This document shows positions 1-5,513 of a stretch of DNA of 5,527 nt, in pieces. The notes under the pieces are model-generated. The model was not told the DNA's origin. It searched no databases and saw only the letters and a program-made list of their open reading frames with translations. Each line of letters begins with the position of its first letter. The first letter of the stretch is position 1. Position numbers and translations under genes: made by a program. This stretch comes from Butyricicoccus sp. (GTDB lineage Bacteria > Bacillota > Clostridia > Oscillospirales > Butyricicoccaceae), in NCBI GenBank assembly GCA_031293105.1, contig JAUMSA010000362.1:1-5527 (forward strand), read 5' to 3'.

Positions 1-1022
1 TTAAAAAAGTGGGCAAAGTGTATTATTTTGACCCGCACGGGCTGGAAGTCCGTCCGGGTGAGCACGTGATCGTCGAAACGGCACGTGGCATCGAATGCGG
101 CGAATGCGCGCTTGGCAACACCGATGTGGACGACAGCCAGGTGGTCAAGCCGCTGAAAAAAGTGGTGCGCATCGCCACCGAGACCGACTTGCAGGTCGCG
201 CGCGGCAATGAGCAGCAAGCACGCGAAGCGTTCGACATCTGCAAAGCCAAGATCGCCGAGCACGGTCTGGACATGAATCTGGTATCGGTCGAGTGCACCT
301 TTGATTTAAACAAGATTCTGTTTTACTTCACGGCCGACGGGCGCGTGGACTTCCGTGCCCTGGTCAAGGACCTGGCGTCCATCTTCCGCACCCGCATCGA
401 GTTGCGCCAGATCGGTGTGCGCGACGAAGCCAAGATGATCGGCGGTCTGGGCATCTGCGGCCGGGAACTGTGCTGCGCCAGCTATCTGGAGGATTTTCAG
501 CCGGTGTCCATCAACATGGCCAAGGACCAAAACCTGTCGCTCAATCCGGCCAAGATTTCGGGCACCTGCGGCCGCTTGATGTGCTGCCTGAAGTACGAAT
601 ATGAAGGCTATCACGAAATGCAGAAGGTGACCCCCAAGGTCGAAAGCCTGGTGGAGACGCCCGAAGGCCGCGGCACGGTCGTATCCACCCAGATGCTCTG
701 CGGCACCTGCAAGGTGCAGCTGGAGGATGCGCCCGACACGCCCAAGACCTTCTGCTGTCAGGACTGCGTGATGCTGCGGTCGGGCCGCGCCAAGCGCACC
801 CCCAACCACACCGAATCTGCGCCCAAGCCGGAAAAGTCGGTCAAGGCCGAAAAACCGGTGATGGACGAAAGCCCTGCCGCGCTGCCGCCCGAAGAGGAAG
901 CGGCTGTGTCCGCTAGCGAGGGCGGAGAATCCAAACCACGCCGCCGGCGCCGGGGTGGTGCACGCCGCCGCCGGAAGCCCAGCGGAGAGGGTGCCGGTGC
1001 TGAGCCGCCGACCCAAGAATAA
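1..1022 (+). CDS. ricT: RicT/YaaT family protein (PSP1 domain), 5'-truncated by the window edge
   Basis: Role known from the family: in Bacillus subtilis RicT (YaaT) forms a cytoplasmic complex with RicA and RicF that carries Fe-S clusters and directs RNase Y mRNA processing. The frame opens before the window: bases 3-8 give Lys-Lys ahead of a GTG at 9, and the run K-K-V-G-K-V-Y-Y-F-D-P matches the usual internal RicT motif FKKxGKxYYFDP, so the GTG is not the start and roughly ten codons are missing. Numbering from that GTG, the PSP1 region has the paired cysteine motifs GxCGRELCC (Cys150, 155, 156) and GTCGRLMCC (Cys187, 192, 193) that mark this family. A KOW/SH3-like segment follows (about 210-255), then a low-complexity tail (about 259-337) ending in an Arg-rich block at 311-323. 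Extra cysteines at 30, 33, 231, 234, 249, 250 and 253 are not typical of my recollection of the family. It ends at TAA 1020-1022, just before a strong terminator. Family assignment is secure. Confidence 0.93.
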   Translation, partial: KKVGKVYYFDPHGLEVRPGEHVIVETARGIECGECALGNTDVDDSQVVKPLKKVVRIATETDLQVARGNEQQAREAFDICKAKIAEHGLDMNLVSVECTFDLNKILFYFTADGRVDFRALVKDLASIFRTRIELRQIGVRDEAKMIGGLGICGRELCCASYLEDFQPVSINMAKDQNLSLNPAKISGTCGRLMCCLKYEYEGYHEMQKVTPKVESLVETPEGRGTVVSTQMLCGTCKVQLEDAPDTPKTFCCQDCVMLRSGRAKRTPNHTESAPKPEKSVKAEKPVMDESPAALPPEEEAAVSASEGGESKPRRRRRGGARRRRKPSGEGAGAEPPTQE

Positions 1023-1024
1023 GT

Positions 1025-1056
1025 AAAAAGACCTGCCTAGCGGCAGGTCTTTTTTT
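1025..1056 (+). terminator. Intrinsic terminator of ricT (bidirectional)
   Basis: A 13-bp stem pairs 1025-1037 with 1042-1054 around a TAGC loop (1038-1041). The GC core is GACCTGCC/GGCAGGTC, and a run of T follows to 1056. It begins three bases after the ricT stop codon. The A-run on the left becomes a T-run on the other strand, so it can also stop transcription arriving from the deacetylase gene. Confidence 0.92.
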
Positions 1057-1062
1057 ATGTAG

Positions 1063-1095
1063 AAAGCCGCGCGAACGAATCGTTCGCGCGGCTTT
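1063..1095 (-). terminator. Long perfect hairpin, probable terminator of the deacetylase gene
   Basis: Bases 1063-1078 are perfectly complementary to 1080-1095, giving a near-perfect 33-base palindrome with a GC-rich core. Read on the - strand it starts six bases past the deacetylase TAA and ends in TTTCT, a short U-tract; the next hairpin (1056-1025) supplies a better one. On the + strand it ends in TTTT. It most likely works together with the adjacent hairpin as a two-stage convergent terminator. Confidence 0.75.
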
Positions 1096-1101
1096 TGCTG
1101 C

Positions 1102-2811
1102 TTAATAGCGGGCTTCGTAGGTACCGTTTTTGATTTTCTCTACGGTCGAATCCCGGAAGTCGGTATACACTTCGCCCGGCTCCATTTCGACACCCTTGAT
1201 GCGTGCCAGTTCTTCCACCGTGACGAAAGCATAACCCTTTTCGCTCAGCTCGTCGATGGCTGCCATGGTGCCTTCCAGCGTGCAGTCACGCAGGTCGTGC
1301 ATCAGGACGATGTCGCCATCCTTGGCATTTTCCACGATCACGCTGCGGATATGCTCAGCATTGCGGTATTTCCAGTCCTCGGTGTCCACGCTCCAGTTGA
1401 TGATCGGCAGGCCGAGTTCCTTGGCCGCATTCTTGACATCATCGTTGACTGCGCCGCCAACCGGACGGAATACCGTCGGCTTTTCGCCGCAGTAAGACTC
1501 GATCAGTTCGTTGTTGGACTGGATCTGGTCGATGATGGTGTCATAGCTCTTTTTGGTGAGCAGACCCGGATGGTCCATCGTGTGGTTGCCCAGTTCGTGC
1601 CCTTCGGCCAGGTAGCGGTCCATATGGGTATGGAAATCCTTGATGCGGTAGCCGCACATAAAGAACGTTGCATGTGCGCCGCGCTCCTGCAAGCCATTGA
1701 GCAGGCGGGCGGTCAGACCCGAAGAACCACCTGTCGGGCCGTCGTCAAAGGTCAGGGCCACATAAGCATCTGCCTTGGGGATGGGCGGCCGCTTCTCGGG
1801 CAGAGCTTCGCCCAGGCTGGTCAGATAAGCGACCTGGCTGGTGGCGTTTGCAAAACTCTGCGAACCGATCATGCAGACTTCGCCTTCGCCTGCTTCGGAA
1901 TACTCCAGCATGCTCGTGAGCAGGCTGGACGAAACATACAGAACATCGTCCTGCACCAGAACGTCCTTGGAATCGCCCTTGGCGTCCTTGCCGTCCACCT
2001 TGGCGCCGCCGTCGCTGGTCAGCTCGATGGATTTTTCCCCAATCGTCAGCTTAGCGCCGCCGTCGTCCAGATCTTCTGCCTGACCGTCCAGGACACAAGC
2101 CACGGCCTTGGCCGGCAGATAGTATTTGTCGTTGGCGATCATGGGCGTATACAGCACTTCATCGCCATCCATCAGGTCGACATTTTCGCCATTTTTGACG
2201 ACATAGTCGGAATCGGTGCGGAAAACCAGGCTATTGGCCAACAGGGTGGCACGCGGTACGCCCAACGTTTCCACGGCCTTCTGGCCCAGCTTTTCGATGT
2301 CCTTATCCTTGATTTCCTTGTGCTTGGTGTTGACGATCACGCTGGACGTCGTGCTGTCCTCGGCATAGCCCCAGGCAAATGCCTGCGACACGGCCTTGAC
2401 CGGTACATACAGCGTGCCATTCGTGTTGACAGCCGGGGACGATACCGGTACGGTTTCTTCCCCGCCGGTGATCTCCGTGCCGTCTACGGCGATTTTCACT
2501 GCCGTTTTGTCCAGGGTCAACGTAGCCGTCTGTGCTGCGTTATCCCATTCCATCTCCATCCCCAGGGCATCCGACAGTCCGCGAATCGGGACCATCGCAT
2601 CGCCGGCTTCCGAGCGGTACACCGCCGCATTCTCTCCCAGCGAAACTTCTTTGCCATTGAGCATGGCGCGATCGTTGCCCTCCTGCAGAACGAGCTCACT
2701 CGACGAGCCGAGCAGCGGAAATCCGCCTGCGCTTGCGCCGCTGATCAGCGGCGGCAGGATGGCCAAGCAAAAAACGATCGCCATTAAAACAGCGCCAATT
2801 TTCCATTTCAT
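1102..2811 (-). CDS. Secreted polysaccharide (peptidoglycan) deacetylase, NodB domain with N-terminal stalk repeats
   Basis: Predicted to remove N-acetyl groups from a cell-surface polymer, most likely peptidoglycan, outside the membrane. I place the start at ATG 2811 (569 residues) because GGAGAAGG precedes it by about 10 bases; the frame also contains an in-frame GTG at 2832, but that codon lies upstream of and against this site. Residues 1-28 form a signal peptide: MKWK, a hydrophobic stretch 5-23, then a SGASA cleavage-type site. Residues about 40-160 and 190-316 resemble two copper-amine-oxidase N-terminal ('stalk') domains, with typical VPIRGLSDALG, LYVPVKAVSQAF and YYLPAKAVA segments. 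The NodB domain (about 347-540) shows TFDDGP (354-359; base Asp356, metal Asp357), HTMDH (metal His410, His414), FRPVGG (Arg449), DTEDW (476-480) and LMHD (His505). All catalytic residues are present. The third motif is odd: RPV where R-x-P is usual. A dedicated promoter and terminator suggest a single-gene unit. Exact polymer substrate is unknown. Confidence 0.92.
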   Translation of the reverse strand: MKWKIGAVLMAIVFCLAILPPLISGASAGGFPLLGSSSELVLQEGNDRAMLNGKEVSLGENAAVYRSEAGDAMVPIRGLSDALGMEMEWDNAAQTATLTLDKTAVKIAVDGTEITGGEETVPVSSPAVNTNGTLYVPVKAVSQAFAWGYAEDSTTSSVIVNTKHKEIKDKDIEKLGQKAVETLGVPRATLLANSLVFRTDSDYVVKNGENVDLMDGDEVLYTPMIANDKYYLPAKAVACVLDGQAEDLDDGGAKLTIGEKSIELTSDGGAKVDGKDAKGDSKDVLVQDDVLYVSSSLLTSMLEYSEAGEGEVCMIGSQSFANATSQVAYLTSLGEALPEKRPPIPKADAYVALTFDDGPTGGSSGLTARLLNGLQERGAHATFFMCGYRIKDFHTHMDRYLAEGHELGNHTMDHPGLLTKKSYDTIIDQIQSNNELIESYCGEKPTVFRPVGGAVNDDVKNAAKELGLPIINWSVDTEDWKYRNAEHIRSVIVENAKDGDIVLMHDLRDCTLEGTMAAIDELSEKGYAFVTVEELARIKGVEMEPGEVYTDFRDSTVEKIKNGTYEARY

Positions 2812-2916
2812 AGCGTGCTTACCTTCTCCCACATAATCGATATTCCCTTTTAGTGTTCTGGCATTCCGGTGGTCGCCATCTCCCCCGGCCTGCCGTTTGT
2901 CACACTCTCTGGGTTC
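2812..2916 (-). other. Leader of the deacetylase mRNA, possibly structured
   Basis: No protein gene is supported here. On the - strand AGTGT (2906-2902) can pair with ACACT (2856-2852), enclosing a small CGG/CCG hairpin and a TGGC/GCCA hairpin, which would form a three-way junction. Individual helices are short (3-5 bp), so this could be chance in GC-rich DNA. I compared it by eye with the common riboswitch cores I know and found no match. A nine-codon frame ATG...TAA (2876-2850) is present but has no properly spaced ribosome site. Confidence 0.25.
2820..2831 (-). promoter_or_regulatory. Ribosome binding site deciding the deacetylase start
   Basis: The - strand reads GGGAGAAGG followed by TAAGCACGCT and then ATG (2811-2809). 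The position fits initiation at this ATG, whose product begins with a well-formed signal peptide (MKWK plus hydrophobic core). It argues against the in-frame GTG at 2832, which overlaps this purine run and has no site of its own. Confidence 0.7.
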
Positions 2917-2922
2917 TCGCCT

Positions 2923-2931
2923 ATTATATCA
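2923..2931 (-). promoter_or_regulatory. Extended -10 promoter for the deacetylase gene
   Basis: The - strand contains TGATATAAT: a perfect TATAAT (2928-2923) with the TG extension one base upstream. The hexamer 17 bases further up is ACCCGA, which is a poor -35; a TTGTTA lies at 22-base spacing, which is too far. The expected start of transcription is near 2916, giving a leader of about 105 nt. The promoter lies between the upstream terminator and the gene, as expected for an independent unit. Confidence 0.7.
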
Positions 2932-2962
2932 TATTCTACGACATTTCGGGTAACAAAATGAC

Positions 2963-3003
2963 AAAAAAACGCAGGAATCCGAAAAAATCTCCTGCGTTTT
3001 TTT
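2963..3003 (-). terminator. Strong bidirectional terminator after the SDR-kinase unit
   Basis: A7 followed by CGCAGGA (2963-2976) pairs perfectly with TCCTGCG followed by T7 (2990-3003), a 14-bp stem with a 13-base loop. With seven T on the far side in either direction it can stop transcription both ways. It lies about 125 bases past the kinase-like gene stop and upstream of the deacetylase promoter, so its likely job is to insulate the deacetylase from the SDR-kinase transcript. Confidence 0.88.
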
Positions 3004-3127
3004 GACTTTTGTATCCAGGCTGCGACGGCAATGTTTCCAAGTTGCATCTTCGCCGTCCGGGCTGGCTGCCCTTATCATTGTATCCCGCCGCGGCCCCGAT
3101 TAGCACACCTTTTGGAAACCTTCGGAG
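3004..3127 (-). other. 3' untranslated segment of the SDR-kinase transcript with inverted repeats
   Basis: No coding sequence is supported. On the - strand GACGGC and GCCGTC form a stem (about 3057-3024) whose interior contains a GAAA-capped mini-hairpin (CAA, CT bulge, TG, GAAA, CA, TTG). The loop segment TTGGAAAC (3040-3033) is also complementary to GTTTCCAA (3119-3112) upstream, which would be a pseudoknot or an alternative fold. It ends in the terminator at 3003-2963. It could be an ordinary trailer, a 3'-derived small RNA, or chance; I do not recognise an RNA family. Confidence 0.3.
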
Positions 3128-3646
3128 TTATCCCTTATTTTCCAAAAACTGCTCCTCTAAAAAGGCGAGAACCCGCTCGCGCAAACAGTCCAAATCGCCG
3201 TCGTTGACCAGCACATGGTCGTAGGTGTATTGCTCGACCGAATCGTCGGCCCGGTTGCCCAGCGGCCCGCGGGCATCCAGGCTGGGCCGGCGTACGAGCA
3301 GCGTCTGGCAGCCTGCCGGCACGGCGCTGCAAAACCGCGCGATCTCCTCCGGCTCCCGGATGTGCACGAACAGAATCTGCTCGTCGCTCTGCCGGAACTG
3401 CTCGACCTGCTGCATGCAATACTGAAAGGACAGGTCGTTATATTCGGTAAACACCTCTTTGAGCCGGGCGAGCAAGCGACGGGCCTCGGGCGTCTTGACG
3501 CCATCCCATCCGGCAAAGCGCGCGATTTCGACAATGGGTGTGATCGACGACACGTTACGCACCCGATAGGCCTGGGCGGCGATGTCGCACACGGTGTCTT
3601 TCCCGGCGCCGCCGCTGCCGTTGATGACAAAGATCTGCTTTTTCAA
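3128..3646 (-). CDS. P-loop nucleotide-kinase-like protein, TTG start, function unassigned
   Basis: A 172-residue cytoplasmic protein of the P-loop kinase fold, resembling small deoxynucleoside-monophosphate kinase or cytidylate-kinase-like proteins; the substrate cannot be told. Residues 5-8 form a beta strand leading to a Walker A motif GSGGAGKDT (10-18; Lys16). A second strand-like segment ILFVHIREPEEI (91-102) sits where such kinases carry a substrate/Walker B strand, but shows HIREP rather than an acidic Walker B. LLVRRP (116-121) and NRADD (131-135) resemble the LID region, and YDHVLVNDGDLDCL (142-155) is the C-terminal signature seen in guanylate/dNMP-type kinases. The start is TTG at 3646: AGGAGGG lies eight bases upstream, there is no in-frame ATG before the P-loop, and TTG overlaps the SDR stop as TTGA, implying translational coupling. 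The frame stays open far upstream, but that part is the SDR read in another frame. Confidence 0.82.
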   Translation of the reverse strand: MKKQIFVINGSGGAGKDTVCDIAAQAYRVRNVSSITPIVEIARFAGWDGVKTPEARRLLARLKEVFTEYNDLSFQYCMQQVEQFRQSDEQILFVHIREPEEIARFCSAVPAGCQTLLVRRPSLDARGPLGNRADDSVEQYTYDHVLVNDGDLDCLRERVLAFLEEQFLENKG

Positions 3647-4368
3647 ATCCGAAACCCTCCTGTTGCCGCAATGACCTGCCCGGTGACAAACGATGTATCC
3701 GCTCCGCACAAGGCGCGAATCAGCCGGGCGACTTCGTCCGGCGTTCCCAGACGGCCAAGCGCGGTTTCCTCGGCCAGCTCGGCCAGAACTTCGGCGCTGT
3801 GCATGGCGTTCATCTCGGTATCGATCACACCGGGCGCCACGCAGTTGACCCGGATGCCGCTGAGCCCGAGTTCCTGGGCGAGCGACTTGGTCAGGCCAAT
3901 GAGTCCGGCCTTGGACGCCGCGTAATGGCTTTCGCACGACGCACCGGTCACGCCCCAGACCGAGGACACGGTCACGATGCTGCCCGCCTTGGCGGCCACC
4001 ATATCGGGCAAGACCGCCTGAATGGTATAAAAGGCGCTGTCCAGGTTGACGGCAAACATCCGCCGCCAATCCTCGTCGGTCAAATCGCAGAACATCTTCT
4101 GCTGCGCGATGCCGGCATTGACGACCAGGGCATCGATTGCGCCAAACTGCTCCCGTATCTGCTGCGCACACCGGTCCACCTCGGCCCGCACGGCCATATC
4201 GCCCTGCAAGGCCAGCACCGGATACTCGGCCAGCTCCCTGGTCAGGTCTTGTGCCGCCTGCGCGGATTTTTGGTAGGTGAATGCCACCCGCCAGCCGCTC
4301 CGGGCAAATTCGCGCACCGCTGCCGCGCCAATGCCGCGCGAACCGCCGGTGACCCAAACGGTTTTCAT
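3643..4368 (-). CDS. Short-chain dehydrogenase/reductase, FabG-like; probable EF-P 5-aminopentanone reductase (YmfI-like)
   Basis: A complete 241-residue classical SDR, predicted cytoplasmic and NADP(H)-dependent. Visible motifs: cofactor loop TGGSRGIG (7-14), VVNAG (82-86) in place of NNAG, catalytic Asn108, Ser136, Tyr149 and Lys153 (YAASK), and the PG motif at 179-180. The C-terminus FVTGQVIAATGGF is the usual FabG-type ending. The stretches GIAQQKMF (86-93) and SSVWGVTGASCESHY (135-149) are, from memory, typical of clostridial proteins annotated as EF-P 5-aminopentanone reductase, which finishes modification of the lysine on elongation factor P; a general 3-oxoacyl-ACP reductase is the alternative. 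Start at ATG 4368 is supported by AAAGGAGAG (4385-4377) nine bases upstream. Its TGA overlaps the TTG of the kinase-like gene. A terminator-like hairpin lies just upstream, after pfkA. SDR family certain; substrate inferred. Confidence 0.93.
   Translation of the reverse strand: MKTVWVTGGSRGIGAAAVREFARSGWRVAFTYQKSAQAAQDLTRELAEYPVLALQGDMAVRAEVDRCAQQIREQFGAIDALVVNAGIAQQKMFCDLTDEDWRRMFAVNLDSAFYTIQAVLPDMVAAKAGSIVTVSSVWGVTGASCESHYAASKAGLIGLTKSLAQELGLSGIRVNCVAPGVIDTEMNAMHSAEVLAELAEETALGRLGTPDEVARLIRALCGADTSFVTGQVIAATGGFRI
3655..3661 (-). promoter_or_regulatory. Ribosome binding site for the TTG start of the kinase-like gene
   Basis: AGGAGGG lies inside the last codons of the SDR, followed by an eight-base spacer and TTG (3646-3644). 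Its near-consensus sequence and ideal spacing are the main reason to accept the rare start codon, and the arrangement implies coupling with the end of SDR translation. Confidence 0.85.
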
Positions 4369-4376
4369 CTCTGATT

Positions 4377-4385
4377 CTCTCCTTT
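4377..4385 (-). promoter_or_regulatory. Ribosome binding site of the SDR gene
   Basis: The - strand reads AAAGGAGAG, then eight bases, then ATG at 4368. It begins only six bases after the stem of the upstream hairpin (4418-4392), so no promoter fits between them. Confidence 0.8.
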
Positions 4386-4391
4386 GTAATC

Positions 4392-4418
4392 AAAGAAGCC
4401 GGCATGGCCGGCCTCTTT
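4392..4418 (-). terminator. Terminator-like hairpin between pfkA and the SDR gene
   Basis: Arms 4392-4403 and 4407-4418 pair over 12 bp with a three-base loop. One position (4397/4413) is A-C if read as + strand RNA but a G-U wobble as - strand RNA, so the fully paired form is the - strand transcript, i.e. downstream of pfkA. The U-tract on that side is short and interrupted (TTCTTTGATT), suggesting partial termination. It is 16 bases past the pfkA stop. Confidence 0.7.
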
Positions 4419-4434
4419 TTGCAAATTGCTCCTG

Positions 4435-5412
4435 TTAAATGGCAACCGTCTGCTGCGCTTCAAACAGGCACTGATTGAGGTCCTTCTTGCGAGTCAGAGC
4501 CTCTTCAATGTCCAAATCGGTGATCTGGTTGTCGTCAAAGACGACGACGCGGTTGCTCTTGCCTTCCATCAAGGCGCGCACGGCGGCGTAGCCCATGCGG
4601 GTAGCCATGACGCGGTCCTGCGAAGACGGCGAACCGCCGCGCTGGATGTGGCCCAGGATGGTCACACGCGTATCGACGCCCGTGCTCTCGTGGATGCGGT
4701 CGGCGACTTCCTGTGCCGAGCCATACCCTTCGGCGACGATGATGATGTGGTGGTTTCTGCCCTTGATGCGGCCAACGCGCATCTTTTCGATGACATCGAC
4801 CTCAAAATCGATCTCCCGCTCGGGCAGCAGGGTTGCGGTCGCACCCACGGCACAGCCGACATTGAGCGCCAGATGCCCGGCATGGCGGCCCATGACTTCA
4901 ACGACCGAGCAGCGTTCGTGCGACTGCATGGTGTCGCGCAGTTTGTCGATGCACTCGATGGCGGTATTGCAGGCCGTATCAAATCCAATGGTATAATCCG
5001 AGCAGCCGATGTCGTTGTCAATCGTGCCCGGTACGCCGATGCAGGGCACGCCCTTGCGCGAAAGCGCCAGCGCGCCGCGGAACGTACCGTCGCCGCCGCA
5101 GCAGATCAGACCGTCAATGCCCAGATACCGGCAGGTATCGGCTGCCTTTTGCAGGCCTTCTTCGGTGAGCATTTCCATGCAGCGTGCCGTATACAGCATG
5201 GTGCCGCCCTTGCGGATGATGCCGTCTACGCTGCGCGCGGCCATCTCGATGATGTCGCCGTTGATCAGGCCGCTGTATCCGCGGCGGATGCCGAGCACTG
5301 AAATATCGTTGGCCGATGCCGTACGAACGACCGCACGAATGAGAGCATTCATACCGGGTGCGTCGCCACCGCTGGTCAACACGCCGATGCGGCGAATGGT
5401 CTTGTTTTCCAT
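4435..5412 (-). CDS. pfkA: ATP-dependent 6-phosphofructokinase
   Basis: Phosphorylates fructose 6-phosphate to fructose 1,6-bisphosphate with ATP, the committed step of glycolysis, in the cytoplasm as a homotetramer. Numbered from ATG 5412 (325 residues, close to the roughly 320 of E. coli PfkA): SGGDAPGMN (14-22), ATP motif GGDGT (106-110), catalytic PGTIDND (128-134; Asp132 equals E. coli Asp127), MGR (174-176), Arg167, Glu228, Arg249 and GHIQRGG (254-260; His255, Arg258) for sugar phosphate binding. Glycines in GGDG and PGTID, rather than Asp and Lys, mark the ATP-using rather than pyrophosphate-using type. Effector-site arginines of E. coli (Arg21, Arg25) correspond to Arg26 and Arg30. 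An in-frame TTG lies at 5427, but GGAGGG overlaps it and sits eight bases before the ATG, so ATG is preferred. The only same-strand neighbour downstream is the SDR, across a hairpin. Confidence 0.97.
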   Translation of the reverse strand: MENKTIRRIGVLTSGGDAPGMNALIRAVVRTASANDISVLGIRRGYSGLINGDIIEMAARSVDGIIRKGGTMLYTARCMEMLTEEGLQKAADTCRYLGIDGLICCGGDGTFRGALALSRKGVPCIGVPGTIDNDIGCSDYTIGFDTACNTAIECIDKLRDTMQSHERCSVVEVMGRHAGHLALNVGCAVGATATLLPEREIDFEVDVIEKMRVGRIKGRNHHIIIVAEGYGSAQEVADRIHESTGVDTRVTILGHIQRGGSPSSQDRVMATRMGYAAVRALMEGKSNRVVVFDDNQITDLDIEEALTRKKDLNQCLFEAQQTVAI

Positions 5413-5419
5413 GGTTTGT

Positions 5420-5425
5420 CCCTCC
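5420..5425 (-). promoter_or_regulatory. Ribosome binding site deciding the pfkA start
   Basis: GGAGGG on the - strand is followed by ACAAACC and ATG (5412-5410). It overlaps the alternative in-frame TTG at 5427-5425, ruling that codon out, and sets the protein at 325 residues. Confidence 0.85.
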
Positions 5426-5436
5426 AATTCCTGGGC

Positions 5437-5461
5437 CCCGGTCGGATGCAGTCGGACCGGG
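5437..5461 (-). promoter_or_regulatory. Hairpin in the pfkA leader
   Basis: CCCGGTC (5461-5455 on the - strand) pairs with GACCGGG (5443-5437) around an 11-base loop. It has no T-run, so it is not an intrinsic terminator. It lies 11 bases before the pfkA ribosome binding site and could affect mRNA stability, translation, or serve as an operator; no known operator consensus is recognised. Confidence 0.4.
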
Positions 5462-5485
5462 ATCGGTGCGATTTCGGTTTCCGGA

Positions 5486-5502
5486 AGCAGGGCCCGCCTG
5501 CT
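5486..5502 (-). repeat. Second small hairpin in the pfkA upstream region
   Basis: AGCAGG and CCTGCT pair over 6 bp around a five-base GC loop. There is no U-tract. It may belong to the pfkA leader or to the 3' end of an upstream unit outside the window. Short enough to be chance. Confidence 0.3.
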
Positions 5503-5507
5503 GCCAA

Positions 5508-5513
5508 ATTGTA
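5508..5513 (-). promoter_or_regulatory. Candidate -10 element for pfkA
   Basis: The - strand has TACAAT in an AT-rich pocket about 96 bases before the pfkA ATG. The matching -35 would lie beyond the right edge of the window, so the promoter cannot be confirmed; pfkA may instead be transcribed from an upstream gene. Confidence 0.25.

Noticed and set aside
306..1016. A 236-codon open frame on the - strand opposite ricT
   Set aside because: Shadow of ricT. It has an Arg/Gly/Leu-rich composition without motifs, and the start lacks a ribosome binding site.
1297..2787. A 496-codon open frame on the + strand opposite the deacetylase
   Set aside because: It is the antisense shadow of a gene with clear signal peptide and NodB motifs. 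The translation has no recognisable domain, is rich in His/Asp/Ala/Gln repeats typical of reversed GC-rich codons, and has no ribosome binding site.
2850..3047. A 65-residue open frame on the - strand in the intergenic region
   Set aside because: It runs through a strong terminator and across the deacetylase promoter, has no ribosome binding site, and no recognisable sequence.
2812..3127. A known riboswitch (c-di-GMP, c-di-AMP, cobalamin, TPP) before the deacetylase
   Set aside because: Parts such as GCAACTTGGAAACATTG followed by GTCGCAGCC vaguely recall the c-di-GMP-I core, but the conserved GGCAAACC and GACGCAAAGCC segments are not present, and other classes fit worse.
3128..4405. A single 425-residue fusion protein on the - strand, suggested by one long open frame
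   Set aside because: The upstream two thirds are the SDR gene read in the wrong frame. The real SDR in the neighbouring frame has all catalytic residues, and AGGAGGG plus TTG at 3646 gives the kinase-like gene its own start.
4426..5301. A 291-codon open frame on the + strand opposite pfkA
   Set aside because: pfkA on the other strand is unambiguous. The antisense product is Asp/Ala/His-rich with no motif and no upstream ribosome binding site.
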